NCBI GenBank assembly: GCA_965661545.1
Contig: CBFIEF010000010.1
Coordinates: 1 to 64,000, forward strand
DNA from: UBA7985 sp965661545
Lineage (GTDB): Bacteria; Pseudomonadota; Alphaproteobacteria; UBA7985
Direction of reading: 5' to 3'
Length of the DNA stretch: 64,000 nucleotides
The position numbers were made by a program, and so were the translations under genes. Positions within the stretch are counted from its first letter, which is position 1. The number at the start of each line of letters is the position of its first letter. The notes under the pieces are model-generated. The model had not been told where the DNA came from. It made no database searches and worked only from the letters and a program-made list of their open reading frames with translations. Positions 50,638-60,147 of this stretch are shown here, piece by piece.

Positions 50638-51609
50638 TTGTTACGGCTGTTGGAAGTCATTGGTAAGCGTCTCCTTCTGGGTTTCGTGACACTGTTCATT
50701 GTCTCGCTGCTGATCTTCAGCGCGATTTCCCTTCTGCCGGGCGACTTCGCCCAGGCGGTTCTGGGGCAATCAGCGACCGAAGAAACTCTGGCGGCATTCC
50801 GCAGCGGCTTGGGCTTGGATAAGCCCCTGATATCTCGCTATTTCGACTGGATAACCGGCGTGATGCGAGGCGATTTTGGCAGCTCGTTTTCGGGAAGAAA
50901 CTCCTCGGGCTTTGATCTGTCCCGACCTGTGCTTGAAATCATGGCTCCGAAACTGAAGAACACGGTATTCCTTGCGCTGGTAACCGCTGCGGTCGCTGTA
51001 CCGCTTGCGCTGATCCTCGGCCTGCTCACCGCCCTGTTCCGCAACTCGATCTTTGATCGTGGCGCAAACGGTTTGACGCTCACAACGATTTCAGCGCCAG
51101 AATTCTTTCTCGCCTACATTCTCATCATCGCCTTTGGCGGCATGCTGCCGACCATCGCGAACGTAAAGCCGGACATGGGCGTTCTGGAGCGCTTGCGCCT
51201 GATCGCGCTTCCGACGATCACGCTCACGCTGGTTATTGTCGCGCACCTGATGCGCATGACCCGCGCGGCCATCATCAACCTGCTGGCCAGCCCCTACATT
51301 GAAATGGCGCGCCTGTCCGGGGCCAGTCAGACTGAAATCATCTTCCGCCATGCCCTGCCCAACGCCTGGGCACCGATTGCGACCGTCATTGCGTTCAACC
51401 TTGCCTATCTGGTCGTAGGTGTGGTCGTGGTTGAGGTGGTCTTTACTTACGAGGGCATCGGCAAGTTGATGGTCGATTCAGTGGGCAGTCGTGACATCCC
51501 CGTGGTCCAAGCCTGCGCGCTGATTTTCGCAGCGACATACATCCTGCTGAACCTGCTGGCGGACCTTGTCGGCATCCTCACCAACCCTAGACTGTTGCAC
51601 CCCCGATGA
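50638..51609 (+). CDS. Peptide-type ABC transporter permease (DppB-like)
   Basis: A 323-residue inner-membrane permease with six helices. The start is TTG 50638, preceded by AAAGGGAG; no ATG lies close by. The N-terminal helix, L-P-G-D-F-A-Q and the coupling motif A-R-L-S-G-A-S-Q-T-E-I-I-F-R-H-A-L-P-N are typical of DppB. Its end overlaps the second permease by four bases. Confidence 0.92.
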   Translation: MLRLLEVIGKRLLLGFVTLFIVSLLIFSAISLLPGDFAQAVLGQSATEETLAAFRSGLGLDKPLISRYFDWITGVMRGDFGSSFSGRNSSGFDLSRPVLEIMAPKLKNTVFLALVTAAVAVPLALILGLLTALFRNSIFDRGANGLTLTTISAPEFFLAYILIIAFGGMLPTIANVKPDMGVLERLRLIALPTITLTLVIVAHLMRMTRAAIINLLASPYIEMARLSGASQTEIIFRHALPNAWAPIATVIAFNLAYLVVGVVVVEVVFTYEGIGKLMVDSVGSRDIPVVQACALIFAATYILLNLLADLVGILTNPRLLHPR

Positions 51610-52544
51610 CAGAGACACAGAACCAAGCAGCGCCGTCTGCCTTGAACGAAACCGCCGCCGTGCGCCTGCGCCGCAGCCGGTTTGAACGCATCCGCATCCT
51701 GCTCAGCCGTGCGCCACTTACAGCGTGGTTTGGCATGATCGTTGTCTCCTTTTACGCCATAGCAGCGGTATTTGCGCCTTTGATCGCGCCCTATGGGGAG
51801 GCCGAAATCTTCGCAAAGGCTGATGACATCTGGTCCAGCGCGCACTGGCTCGGCACCGATCAAATTGGCCGCGACGTGCTCACCCGCCTGCTGTACGGCG
51901 CTCGAAATACCGTTGGTATTGCATTGGGAACAACGACGCTGTCCTTCTTGATTGGGGGTGGATTGGGTCTGATTGCAGCGATTGACCGCGGCTGGATCGA
52001 TCAAGTCTTCAGCCGGGGGATCGACGTTCTCATGGCCATTCCAAGCCTGATCTTTGCACTGATGCTTCTGGCGATTTTTGACTCATCGATCATTGGCCTG
52101 ATTCTGATCATCGGCGTGCTGGATGCAACGCGTGTGTTCCGTCTGACGCGGTCAGTGTCGCTGAATATCGTGGTGATGGACTATGTCGAGGCGGCGCGCT
52201 TGCGGGGCGAGAACATGGGATGGATCATGACACGCGAGATCTTGCCGAACATCCTGCCGCCCTTGATCGCAGAGTTCGGCCTACGGTTCATTTTTGTTTT
52301 TCTGACCATCGCCGCGCTGAGCTTCCTCGGCATGGGCGTCCAGCCGCCAACGGCAGACTGGGGTTCGATGGTGCGCGAGAACGCAAAGTGGATCACCTAC
52401 GTCCCCTATTTCCCTTTCCCAGATGCCATGTACTACGCGCTCAAGCCCTTGTTGCCCGCGGGTTGCATTGCTCTGTTAACCATCGCAGTGAACTTCATCG
52501 TTGATTGGTTCCTGCACGAAACCAGTGGTTTGCGTGATGTCTGA
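51606..52544 (+). CDS. Peptide-type ABC transporter permease (DppC-like)
   Basis: A 312-residue second permease with a longer cytoplasmic N-terminus (about 35 residues) before the first helix, as in DppC/OppC. The G-T-D-Q-I-G-R-D-V-L segment and A-A-R-L-R-G-E-N-M-G coupling motif are present. Overlaps the preceding permease by four bases and the ATPase gene by eight. Confidence 0.92.
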   Translation: MTETQNQAAPSALNETAAVRLRRSRFERIRILLSRAPLTAWFGMIVVSFYAIAAVFAPLIAPYGEAEIFAKADDIWSSAHWLGTDQIGRDVLTRLLYGARNTVGIALGTTTLSFLIGGGLGLIAAIDRGWIDQVFSRGIDVLMAIPSLIFALMLLAIFDSSIIGLILIIGVLDATRVFRLTRSVSLNIVVMDYVEAARLRGENMGWIMTREILPNILPPLIAEFGLRFIFVFLTIAALSFLGMGVQPPTADWGSMVRENAKWITYVPYFPFPDAMYYALKPLLPAGCIALLTIAVNFIVDWFLHETSGLRDV

Positions 52545-54183
52545 GGCTCTTAACCAATCATCCCTGCTGCTCGATATGAAGAACATCAGCATCGAGGGCT
52601 TCTCGGACGAGCGATGGCACCCAATCATCAAGAATGTGGACCTGCAGCTGCATCGCGGCGAAGTCCTCGGCTTGATCGGCGAGAGTGGCGCTGGGAAGTC
52701 TACCTTGGGCAAGGCCGCGATGGGATACACCCAGCCCGGCTGCCGCTTTACCGGCGGTGAAGTCATGTTCGACGGGATGGAACTGAGCCGGATGAAAGTG
52801 CGTGACTTGCGCTCGATCTGGGGCACGCGGATTTCCTATGTCGCCCAATCCGCCGCTGCGAGCTTCAACCCCGCGCATCGCCTGCTCGAGCAAGCCGTCC
52901 GCGCCTCCAAACGGCTCGGGGAGCGGTCTGAACAAGTGTTGAAGAGCGACGCTGTTGACCTGTTCCGCCGCCTGAACCTGCCGGAGCCGGAAACCATCGG
53001 CAACCGCTACCCGCATCAGGTCTCGGGCGGACAATTGCAGCGTGTGATGACGGCAATGGCCATGTCACCGCGTCCTGACCTGATCATTTTTGACGAGCCA
53101 ACAACCGCGCTGGATGTGACCACGCAGGTCGAAGTGCTGTCGTCGATCCGGGATTTGGTGGCGCAGTTCAACACCGCCGCCATTTACATCACCCACGATC
53201 TGGCTGTGGTCGCGCAAATGGCAGATCGGATCAAAGTCTTACGCTTTGGCGAAGAGGTCGAACAGGCCGACACCCGCACCATGCTCTCGGCCCCGGAAGA
53301 AGACTATACCAAGTCGCTGTGGTCAGTGCGCTCCTTGGAAAAGCCTGAACAGGCTGGCGACGAGGTCCTGCTGTCCATTGCCAACATCGATGCGGCCTAT
53401 GGCACGGCAAAGGTGCTGCACGACGTCTCGATCAACCTGCCCCGAGGCCGTACGGTCGCGGTTGTGGGTGAGTCTGGCTCTGGCAAGTCGACGACTGCAC
53501 GGGTCATCACCGGCCTTTTGCCCCAACTCAGCGGCACTGTGACCTTTGAGGGCGAGCAACTGCCGCGCAAACTGCGTGACCGGTCCAAGGACCAGCTGCG
53601 CCGCATCCAAATGATCTACCAAATGGCCGACACCGCGATGAACCCCCGGCAAACCGTCGGCGACATCATTGGTCGTCCGCTGGAGTTTTATCTGGGCCTG
53701 CGCGGCAAGGATCAAGAACGCCGAGTGATCGAGCTGCTGGAAATGATTGAGCTGGATGCCAGCTTCTATGACCGTTTGCCGGACGAGCTTTCCGGCGGAC
53801 AGAAACAGCGGATCTGTATCGCTCGCGCTTTGGCCGCAGAGCCGGATATCATCATCTGTGATGAAGTCACTTCAGCGCTGGACCAGATTGTGCAGGAAGG
53901 CATCCTGAACCTGCTACAGCGGCTGCAGGACGAGTTCGGCATCGCCTATTTGTTCATCACCCACGATATTGCCACCGTGCGCGCGATCTCGGATGAGATT
54001 GTGGTCATGTGGCAAGGAAAGGTTGTAGAACAGGGTATGAAGAACGAGATCCTCTCGCCCCCTCATCCTGACTATTCCGAGCTTCTGCTGTCATCGGTTC
54101 CAGAGATGGACCCTGATTGGTTGAACAACCTGCTTTCGCACCGGGAAGCCGGGGAAAGCGTGACGATTAAAGCGCAGGATTAA
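52537..54183 (+). CDS. Peptide-type ABC transporter, two fused ATP-binding domains
   Basis: A 548-residue protein carrying both nucleotide-binding domains that are separate DppD and DppF in E. coli. Start M-S-E-A-L-N at 52537. Domain 1 has G-E-S-G-A-G-K-S-T, V-S-G-G-Q-L-Q-R and I-I-F-D-E-P-T. Domain 2 starts near residue 275, with G-E-S-G-S-G-K-S-T, L-S-G-G-Q-K-Q-R and I-I-C-D-E-V-T, where the last residue of the usual DEP is Val. Fused ATPases of this kind are common in alphaproteobacterial peptide and glycoside importers. Confidence 0.93.
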   Translation: MSEALNQSSLLLDMKNISIEGFSDERWHPIIKNVDLQLHRGEVLGLIGESGAGKSTLGKAAMGYTQPGCRFTGGEVMFDGMELSRMKVRDLRSIWGTRISYVAQSAAASFNPAHRLLEQAVRASKRLGERSEQVLKSDAVDLFRRLNLPEPETIGNRYPHQVSGGQLQRVMTAMAMSPRPDLIIFDEPTTALDVTTQVEVLSSIRDLVAQFNTAAIYITHDLAVVAQMADRIKVLRFGEEVEQADTRTMLSAPEEDYTKSLWSVRSLEKPEQAGDEVLLSIANIDAAYGTAKVLHDVSINLPRGRTVAVVGESGSGKSTTARVITGLLPQLSGTVTFEGEQLPRKLRDRSKDQLRRIQMIYQMADTAMNPRQTVGDIIGRPLEFYLGLRGKDQERRVIELLEMIELDASFYDRLPDELSGGQKQRICIARALAAEPDIIICDEVTSALDQIVQEGILNLLQRLQDEFGIAYLFITHDIATVRAISDEIVVMWQGKVVEQGMKNEILSPPHPDYSELLLSSVPEMDPDWLNNLLSHREAGESVTIKAQD

Positions 54184-54224
54184 CGCCTGCGCTCCTAGGA
54201 ACAAAATTCTGGAGCTTTAAACCG

Positions 54225-54794
54225 ATGCTCACAGCAATTCTCATTCTCTTAGGCGTGGTTTTTGGGCTGATGCTCATCACCGTCATCGCTCTGATCCTGC
54301 TTTACAACAACCTTGTGTCCCAGCGGACGCTTGTGAATGAAGGGTGGAGCGGGATCGACGTGCAGCTGAGGCGCCGTTTCAACCTCGTGGAAAACTTAGT
54401 TACGACGGTGAAAGGCTACGCGTCTCACGAAACCGACGTTTTGGAACAGATCACCAGCCTGCGCACCGCCCTGCACAGAGATGACCCTGTTGAACGTCAG
54501 CGCGCGGAGGCTCAGGTGAGTGGCGCGCTTGCCAACGTTCTGGCGCTTGCGGAAGACTATCCGGACCTGAAGGCCGACACGAACTACCTGCATCTACAAA
54601 CCGAGCTGAGCGACATCGAGGACCATATCCAGAAGTCCCGGCGCTACTACAATGGCTGCGTGCGGGATTACAACACGTCATGCGAGACTTTTCCCGCCGT
54701 ACTGATTGCGCCGGGCCTGGGCTTTAATCCAGCGGTGTTCTTTGAACTGGACCATGAGGCAGAGCGCGACCTGCCGGACGTCGATTTCTCATGA
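54225..54794 (+). CDS. lemA: LemA family protein
   Basis: A 189-residue protein with one N-terminal membrane helix (about residues 2-27) and a helical-bundle domain. The family pattern is clear: Y-N-N-L-V, then R-R-F-N-L-V-E-N-L-V, then L-K-A-D-T-N-Y-L-H-L-Q-T-E-L-S and the final F-P-A-V-L-I-A. The biochemical role of LemA is not settled. Its stop overlaps the next gene's start by four bases, a pairing (LemA with a DUF2207 protein) seen in many bacteria. Confidence 0.92.
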   Translation: MLTAILILLGVVFGLMLITVIALILLYNNLVSQRTLVNEGWSGIDVQLRRRFNLVENLVTTVKGYASHETDVLEQITSLRTALHRDDPVERQRAEAQVSGALANVLALAEDYPDLKADTNYLHLQTELSDIEDHIQKSRRYYNGCVRDYNTSCETFPAVLIAPGLGFNPAVFFELDHEAERDLPDVDFS

Positions 54795-56845
54795 TTAGCG
54801 CGACCAGTCAGACGGCCCCACGATTGCTTCGGTTATTCTTAGCAGGCTGTGCGGCTTTGCTCGTCGCCCTGATGACCCAGGTGCCAGCGCAGGCCCAGCA
54901 GGAGCGGCCCGCACCGGGCTATTCGGGCGAATACATCGACCAGTACAGCACGGCCTTTATCATCCGCGAAGACGGCACGCTGGATGTGACGGAGACCATT
55001 CGGGTGTATGTGAAAGGCAAGAAGATCCAGCGCGGTATCTATCGGGCCTTCCCCAACAATCGCCGGGAAGCCTACCAAACCGACCGCCTGCCCGTCGCAA
55101 ACCTGACCGTGACCCGAGACGGGGAGCCCGAGACGATTGGCAAATCCGAACTCGATAACTTTGCCTATACCGCCTACTTCGGCCAGCCCGACGCGATGTT
55201 GGACAAAAACCGGTTCTACACGTGGACCCTTCGCTACACGGTCCCCAAAGGCATTGCGCAGTTTGAGGACGCCGATAGCTTTTATTGGAACGTAATTGGG
55301 TTCGACTGGGACTTCGCCATCCGTGCGTGGGACACCACCGTCACCTTCCCGTCCAGCGCTGACGTGCTGTTCGATCAGATATTTACCGGCGCTGACGGCA
55401 GCACCACAGCCGTTCACTTGCAGGACAAGCAAACGGGCGCAAACACCATTACCTTAAGCGGCCAAGGTTTATCCGCTCGGCAAGGCGTCACCATCGACGT
55501 GCTCTTTAGCCCCGACATGATCAGTCCGCGCCCAGACTATCCCATCATCACACAAGCCTACCTCGATGACCTAGAACGCCAAGCCCAGCAAAGCGCGGAA
55601 GCCGAGCAACGGCGCCTTGCGGCTGAAGCCGTGGCTCTGGCTGAAGAGCGCGCAACCACGATCGCCGATCGCCGCGCAAATGCACGCTGGCTTCTGTCCG
55701 GCAATTTGGGTCTGTTGCTGACCATGATGGTGCTAGCCTTTGTGACCTTTGGCGTCTGGTTGCTTGTGGGGAAACAGCGGAATGTCGTACCCACCGTCGT
55801 ACCGCAATTTTATCCACCCAGCGCCCTAGGCCCAGCCGCTGTGCGATACATCCACCGCATGGGAAACACCAACAAGGTAAAACTGCTAGTGACCGGCCTC
55901 GTCAGCCTTGCGGTCAAAGGCAGCGTGACGCTGGAAAAACAGCGGATACAGCGGATCAGCCCCAAGGAATCCCATTTGACCCCAGCGGAAATCGGCATTC
56001 TCAGCGACCTCAATCTCGGCCTGACCGGCAGCGCTTTGGACATGGAGGAAAAGAGCACGGCGAAGGCCAAGATGCTCAAGAAAGCGGGAACCCACCTAAC
56101 CCGGAGACTGCGTAAGGAATACCGTGACACGTTCCGGTCCAACTGGCTGTGGATGGTGGGTTTGCAGGTGTTGCTGAGTGTCAGTTGGTTCGTGTGCGTG
56201 GCTTTGATCCCGCTGATCCTCATTGAACAGTTTTTCGCCTACACTCTCATATCGATCGCGCTGAGTTATTGGCTGCTGCGTCCGGGGCAGGCATTGGTGA
56301 CAACCGGCAGCGTGGTTTATGGGCTGTTCGCCTTCATCCTGCTCATACTGCCTTATGTTTGGGGTCCGATTTACCAAGACGTTCTTCATTTCCCGGTCTA
56401 TCTTGGTTTTGTGTTCAGCCTGGGCTTGGTCTTTTTCATCCGCGTCCACATCAACAACTTCACCCAAGCCGGCGGTGAGATTGCAGCGCAGTTGCAGGGT
56501 TTGGAGATGTACATTCGAGCCGCGGAGCGGGGTGAATTGCAGGATGCTCCAAACCCAGACTTTGACCATTTCTCCAAAGTGTACCCCTACGCCTTCGCCA
56601 TGGGTCTGCATACGGTGTGGGCCCTGTCGTTTGAGAAAGATTTGGCGGCATGGGCTGCGCAAGGCGATGTCGTCTCGACCACCGGCTACGGCAACTGGTA
56701 CAGCGATGACTATTCGTCCTTTGAGGACACCTTAGAAGGGTTTGAGGACCGCGTCGTCAGCTCAGCGAATTACGCTCCCTCCTCCTCATCAGGTGGCTCG
56801 TTCGGCGGTGGCGGCGGCGGGGGTGGAGGCGGCGGTGGCTGGTAG
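54791..56845 (+). CDS. DUF2207-type membrane protein with C-terminal glycine run
   Basis: A 684-residue membrane protein. A signal peptide (residues 1-35, ending A-Q-A-Q) leads into a beta-rich extracytoplasmic domain of about 250 residues (D-G-T-L-D-V-T-E-T-I and R-G-I-Y-R-A-F-P). One helix follows near residue 310, a cytoplasmic region, then three more helices (about residues 445-560), and a tail ending in a long glycine run closed by Trp. This matches YciQ/DUF2207 proteins. Function unknown; operon with lemA. Confidence 0.88.
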   Translation: MISATSQTAPRLLRLFLAGCAALLVALMTQVPAQAQQERPAPGYSGEYIDQYSTAFIIREDGTLDVTETIRVYVKGKKIQRGIYRAFPNNRREAYQTDRLPVANLTVTRDGEPETIGKSELDNFAYTAYFGQPDAMLDKNRFYTWTLRYTVPKGIAQFEDADSFYWNVIGFDWDFAIRAWDTTVTFPSSADVLFDQIFTGADGSTTAVHLQDKQTGANTITLSGQGLSARQGVTIDVLFSPDMISPRPDYPIITQAYLDDLERQAQQSAEAEQRRLAAEAVALAEERATTIADRRANARWLLSGNLGLLLTMMVLAFVTFGVWLLVGKQRNVVPTVVPQFYPPSALGPAAVRYIHRMGNTNKVKLLVTGLVSLAVKGSVTLEKQRIQRISPKESHLTPAEIGILSDLNLGLTGSALDMEEKSTAKAKMLKKAGTHLTRRLRKEYRDTFRSNWLWMVGLQVLLSVSWFVCVALIPLILIEQFFAYTLISIALSYWLLRPGQALVTTGSVVYGLFAFILLILPYVWGPIYQDVLHFPVYLGFVFSLGLVFFIRVHINNFTQAGGEIAAQLQGLEMYIRAAERGELQDAPNPDFDHFSKVYPYAFAMGLHTVWALSFEKDLAAWAAQGDVVSTTGYGNWYSDDYSSFEDTLEGFEDRVVSSANYAPSSSSGGSFGGGGGGGGGGGGW

Positions 56846-56848
56846 AGC

Positions 56849-57619
56849 TCAGCCGAGCAGCTTCGGCAAATCCGCGACGGTATCGATGACGTAATCTGCC
56901 CCCGCGTCCTTGAGCATTTTCGTGGCAGAGGCGCGATGTGCCGCAATGTCTGCCTCTGACGCTGCTGCGAGTTCTTCGACCGTCAAGCCAACGTGATTGC
57001 CGCTCAATGCGATCCCAACCGTGGGACAGCCCGCAGCGACGCCTTCGGCGATCCCCGGCGCTGTGTCGTCTACCTTAACGACCGCGCTCACAGGGAACAC
57101 ACCCAAGTCGACCATCGAATGATACATGCCCAGCGGTCCCGGACGTCCAATCAGCAGATCATCCGAACACACACAGTTCAACGGCGCATAGCCCTGCGCT
57201 GCTGCAACCGGCAACACGCTCTGCATGATCAAGCGCGTGTATCCCGTGGTTGAACCAACTTTGATCCCACGCTGGTCCAGCGCCGCCAGCATATCCAGCG
57301 CGCCGGGGATAAGGTCGGCATGCGCGGCGGCAACCTTCGCGTTGACCGGCTCGAAGTGCGCGAGAATGGCATCGATATCCGTGTCCGTTGGCGCTGCGCC
57401 GTGCCGTTGGTGCCAGAGCTGAGCGATACGCGGCTGGTGGATCATGGTTCGGATGTGCTCGCGCTTCGGCAGCCCCATCGGCCCACGCGCCTCCTCCAAC
57501 GTTACGCTGACGCCAAAGGCCTCAAAGGCCGCAACAAACGACTTCATCGGCGCGAAACTGCCGAAATCCACCATCGTGCCAGCCCAATCGAAAACGACCG
57601 CTTTAACGTCAGAAATCAT
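56849..57619 (-). CDS. phnX: Phosphonoacetaldehyde hydrolase (phosphonatase)
   Basis: A 256-residue HAD-superfamily enzyme that cleaves phosphonoacetaldehyde to acetaldehyde and phosphate. The HAD nucleophile motif is D-W-A-G-T-M-V-D-F-G (about residues 11-20), and the Schiff-base lysine is in the cap segment M-G-L-P-K-R-E-H-I, both diagnostic for PhnX. The V-K-V-D-D-T metal motif lies near residue 185. It starts only 5 bp after the acyl-CoA ligase gene, so it is the last gene of the DmdA-like operon. No phnW transaminase is in the window, which is odd. Confidence 0.9.
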   Translation of the reverse strand: MISDVKAVVFDWAGTMVDFGSFAPMKSFVAAFEAFGVSVTLEEARGPMGLPKREHIRTMIHQPRIAQLWHQRHGAAPTDTDIDAILAHFEPVNAKVAAAHADLIPGALDMLAALDQRGIKVGSTTGYTRLIMQSVLPVAAAQGYAPLNCVCSDDLLIGRPGPLGMYHSMVDLGVFPVSAVVKVDDTAPGIAEGVAAGCPTVGIALSGNHVGLTVEELAAASEADIAAHRASATKMLKDAGADYVIDTVADLPKLLG

Positions 57620-57624
57620 GGCTT

Positions 57625-59286
57625 TCAGCCTTCTGTTGGGGCCGCAGCGTTTGCCAGCGCCTTGGCCTGCTCGCGCAACTGGAATTTCTGGATCTTGCCT
57701 GTGGATGTGCGGGCAATTGAGGTGAAGACGAACCGCGCAGGAACCTTAAAGGACGCCAAGCGCTCTCGGCACCACGTCCGCAACGCGTCCCCATCTACAT
57801 CGTCCTTGCCCACGGCCAGTTCGATAAAGGCACACGGGCGCTCTCCCCACTTGTCATCGGGCATGGCAACAACAGCAGCAGCCGCGACACAAGGGTGCTG
57901 GTACAGCGCGTCTTCGACTTCAATAGACGAGATATTCTCCCCGCCCGAAATGATGATGTCCTTGGACCGGTCCTTGAGCTGAATGTAGCCATCCGGATGG
58001 ACCACGCCCAAATCGCCAGAATGGAACCAACCACCAGCGAAGGCTTTTTCCGTTGCTTCAGCGTTCCGGAAATAGCCCTTCATGACCACATTCCCGCGGA
58101 ACATCACCTCACCCATGGTCTCGCCGTCGCGCGGCACCGGGTCCATGGTCTCAGGATCCAGAACGTCGAGCTGCTCCAGCGGTAAGTAACGTACACCTTG
58201 GCGGGACTTGAGCGCAGCTTGCTCTGCAGGCGGAAGCGCTGACCACTGCTGCTGCCAATCGTTCACCACAGCGGGGCCATAGGTCTCGGTCAGGCCATAG
58301 AGGTGCGTGACGTCAAACCCAGCCGCTTTCATCCCGGCAAGCACGGGTTCTGGCGGTGGAGCCGCGGCGGTGAAGAACTGGACGGTTTGGGACAAAGGGC
58401 GCTTGACCTCATCCGGCGCGGAAATCAGCAGCGACATGACAATCGGCGCACCGCACAAGTGCGTCACCTGTTCCTCTGCCAAAGCCGCCCAAATCGGTTC
58501 TGCCCGAACTTGTCGCAAGCAAACATGCGTCCCCGCAATCGCGCTGAGCGTCCATGGGAAGCACCAGCCGTTGCAATGGAACATGGGCAAGGTCCACAGA
58601 TAGACCGAGTGCTTGGCCATCGACGTGGTCAGCGCGTTCCCCTGCGCCAGCAAATAGGCGCCGCGATGGTGATAAACAACGCCCTTGGGGTCGCCCGTTG
58701 TCCCGGATGTGTAATTGATCGAAATCGCATCCCACTCGTCCGTGGGCATCAACCAGTCAAAGTTTGGATCTCCCGCCGTCAAAACGGCTTCGTAATCCAG
58801 CGCAGTGGTTGCTTCAGTTGGTTCTGTAAATGCGGGATCGTCATATTGAATCAGCACAGGCTGAACATCGGCCAGCGCCAAAGCCTGCTGCGCCAACTCC
58901 ATGCACTCTCGATCAACGATCAGCACTTTGGCCTGCGCGTGATCCAGTTGGAAGGCGATTACCTTGGCATCGAGCCGCGTGTTGATTGAATGCAGAACCC
59001 CGCCACACATGGGAACGCCGTAGTGGCACTCCAGCATTGCCGGCGTGTTGAGCAAGATGACCGAGACCGTATCCCCCCGCCCAATCTTAAACCGCGCAGA
59101 CAAAGCCGAACCCAGCTGCCGAGCCCGCGTGTAGAATTCAGCGTAACTCCGGCGAAGCGGGCCGTGAATGATGGCAGGATGATCGGGGAAAACGGCGGCT
59201 GAGCGCTCGAGAAAGGTCAAAGGCGTCAGGGGTTGAAAGTTGGCCGGGTTGCGATCCAGACCAACGTCAAAAAAGTTTTCCGCCAT
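57625..59286 (-). CDS. Acyl-CoA synthetase (AMP-forming)
   Basis: A 553-residue ligase. ATG 59286 is used (M-A-E-N-F-F-D); an earlier ATG would overlap the upstream gene by 16 bp. The AMP-binding signature Y-T-S-G-T-T-G-D-P-K-G lies near residue 180, L-Y-G-L-T-E-T-Y-G-P near 315 and the catalytic lysine in T-S-T-G-K-I-Q-K-F at the end. The family covers medium-chain and methylmercaptopropionate (DmdB) ligases. The DmdA-like neighbour makes DmdB activity worth testing, but the sequence group is broad. Confidence 0.88.
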   Translation of the reverse strand: MAENFFDVGLDRNPANFQPLTPLTFLERSAAVFPDHPAIIHGPLRRSYAEFYTRARQLGSALSARFKIGRGDTVSVILLNTPAMLECHYGVPMCGGVLHSINTRLDAKVIAFQLDHAQAKVLIVDRECMELAQQALALADVQPVLIQYDDPAFTEPTEATTALDYEAVLTAGDPNFDWLMPTDEWDAISINYTSGTTGDPKGVVYHHRGAYLLAQGNALTTSMAKHSVYLWTLPMFHCNGWCFPWTLSAIAGTHVCLRQVRAEPIWAALAEEQVTHLCGAPIVMSLLISAPDEVKRPLSQTVQFFTAAAPPPEPVLAGMKAAGFDVTHLYGLTETYGPAVVNDWQQQWSALPPAEQAALKSRQGVRYLPLEQLDVLDPETMDPVPRDGETMGEVMFRGNVVMKGYFRNAEATEKAFAGGWFHSGDLGVVHPDGYIQLKDRSKDIIISGGENISSIEVEDALYQHPCVAAAAVVAMPDDKWGERPCAFIELAVGKDDVDGDALRTWCRERLASFKVPARFVFTSIARTSTGKIQKFQLREQAKALANAAAPTEG

Positions 59287-59291
59287 TGGGG

Positions 59292-60092
59292 TCAGGAATC
59301 CTTCCATTCAGGCGCACGCTTCTCAAAGAACGCGCCGATGCCTTCTTCCGCATCGCGGGCCAGCATGTTTTGAACCATCACGTCAGAAGCATATTCGTAG
59401 GCGTCCGACAGGGCCATCTCAGCCTGCACGTAGAATGCACGCTTGCCCGTCGCAACTGTCAGACTGGATTTCGAGGCGATCAGGCCAGCAAAATGGTCTG
59501 TCGTCGCTGCCAAGTCCGCTTCAGCAACCACACGGTTGACCAAGCCCATTTCCTCGGCCCGTGCTGCTGATGTCATTTCACCGGTGAGCAGCATCTCCAT
59601 CGCGTGCTTATTGGAAACATTGCGGGACAGCGCCACCATTGGCGTTGAGCAGAAGAGGCCCAAATTCACACCCGGCGTCATAAACCCCGATGCGTCTGTT
59701 GCCACAGCAAGATCACAGCTCGCCACCAACTGACAACCCGCTGCGGTCGCAACACCGTTGACTTCCGCGATAACCGGCTTGGGACAGTTGACGATCGACT
59801 GCATCATCGTCGAGCACATGGCCATGACTTTGGCGAAGTATGCGCGCCCACGATCCGGCGCGTCGCGCCCGGCGGTCATTTCCTTGAGGTCGTGGCCAGC
59901 CGAGAATACCGGTCCGACCGCCGCTAGGATAATCACGCGCACCGCCGGGTCTTTGCCAGCGTCCACGAACGCCTCATTCAGGGTCTCCAACATAGCCTCG
60001 GACAAAGGATTGCGCCGCTTTGGATCATTCATGGTCATGCGCAGCACGCCCCGGTCATCCAAATCCTTGAGCAGGATATCACTGGTTGCCAT
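59292..60092 (-). CDS. Enoyl-CoA hydratase/isomerase family protein lacking catalytic glutamates
   Basis: A 266-residue crotonase-fold protein. The oxyanion-hole segments A-G-H-D-L-K and G-V-A-T-A-A-G-C are present. However, the two glutamates of true hydratases are replaced: position 121 is Gln (A-A-G-C-Q-L) and position 141 is Gly (T-P-G-V-N-L-G). The spacing (20 residues) equals that of E144 and E164 in rat crotonase. This matches the ECHDC3-like subgroup. Hydration of an enoyl-CoA is therefore doubtful; DmdD, which keeps its glutamates, is unlikely. Five bp to the ligase gene downstream and 55 bp from the GcvT-like gene upstream. Confidence 0.85.
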   Translation of the reverse strand: MATSDILLKDLDDRGVLRMTMNDPKRRNPLSEAMLETLNEAFVDAGKDPAVRVIILAAVGPVFSAGHDLKEMTAGRDAPDRGRAYFAKVMAMCSTMMQSIVNCPKPVIAEVNGVATAAGCQLVASCDLAVATDASGFMTPGVNLGLFCSTPMVALSRNVSNKHAMEMLLTGEMTSAARAEEMGLVNRVVAEADLAATTDHFAGLIASKSSLTVATGKRAFYVQAEMALSDAYEYASDVMVQNMLARDAEEGIGAFFEKRAPEWKDS

Positions 60093-60147
60093 CGTCTTCC
60101 CTCCCCCGAGAACGGCTCACCGCCGTCCTGCTGTGTTCCCTTAGCGG

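Noticed and set aside
59292..60092. Assignment as DmdD, methylthioacryloyl-CoA hydratase
   Set aside because: Both catalytic glutamates needed for hydration are missing (Q121, G141), so only the crotonase family is called.
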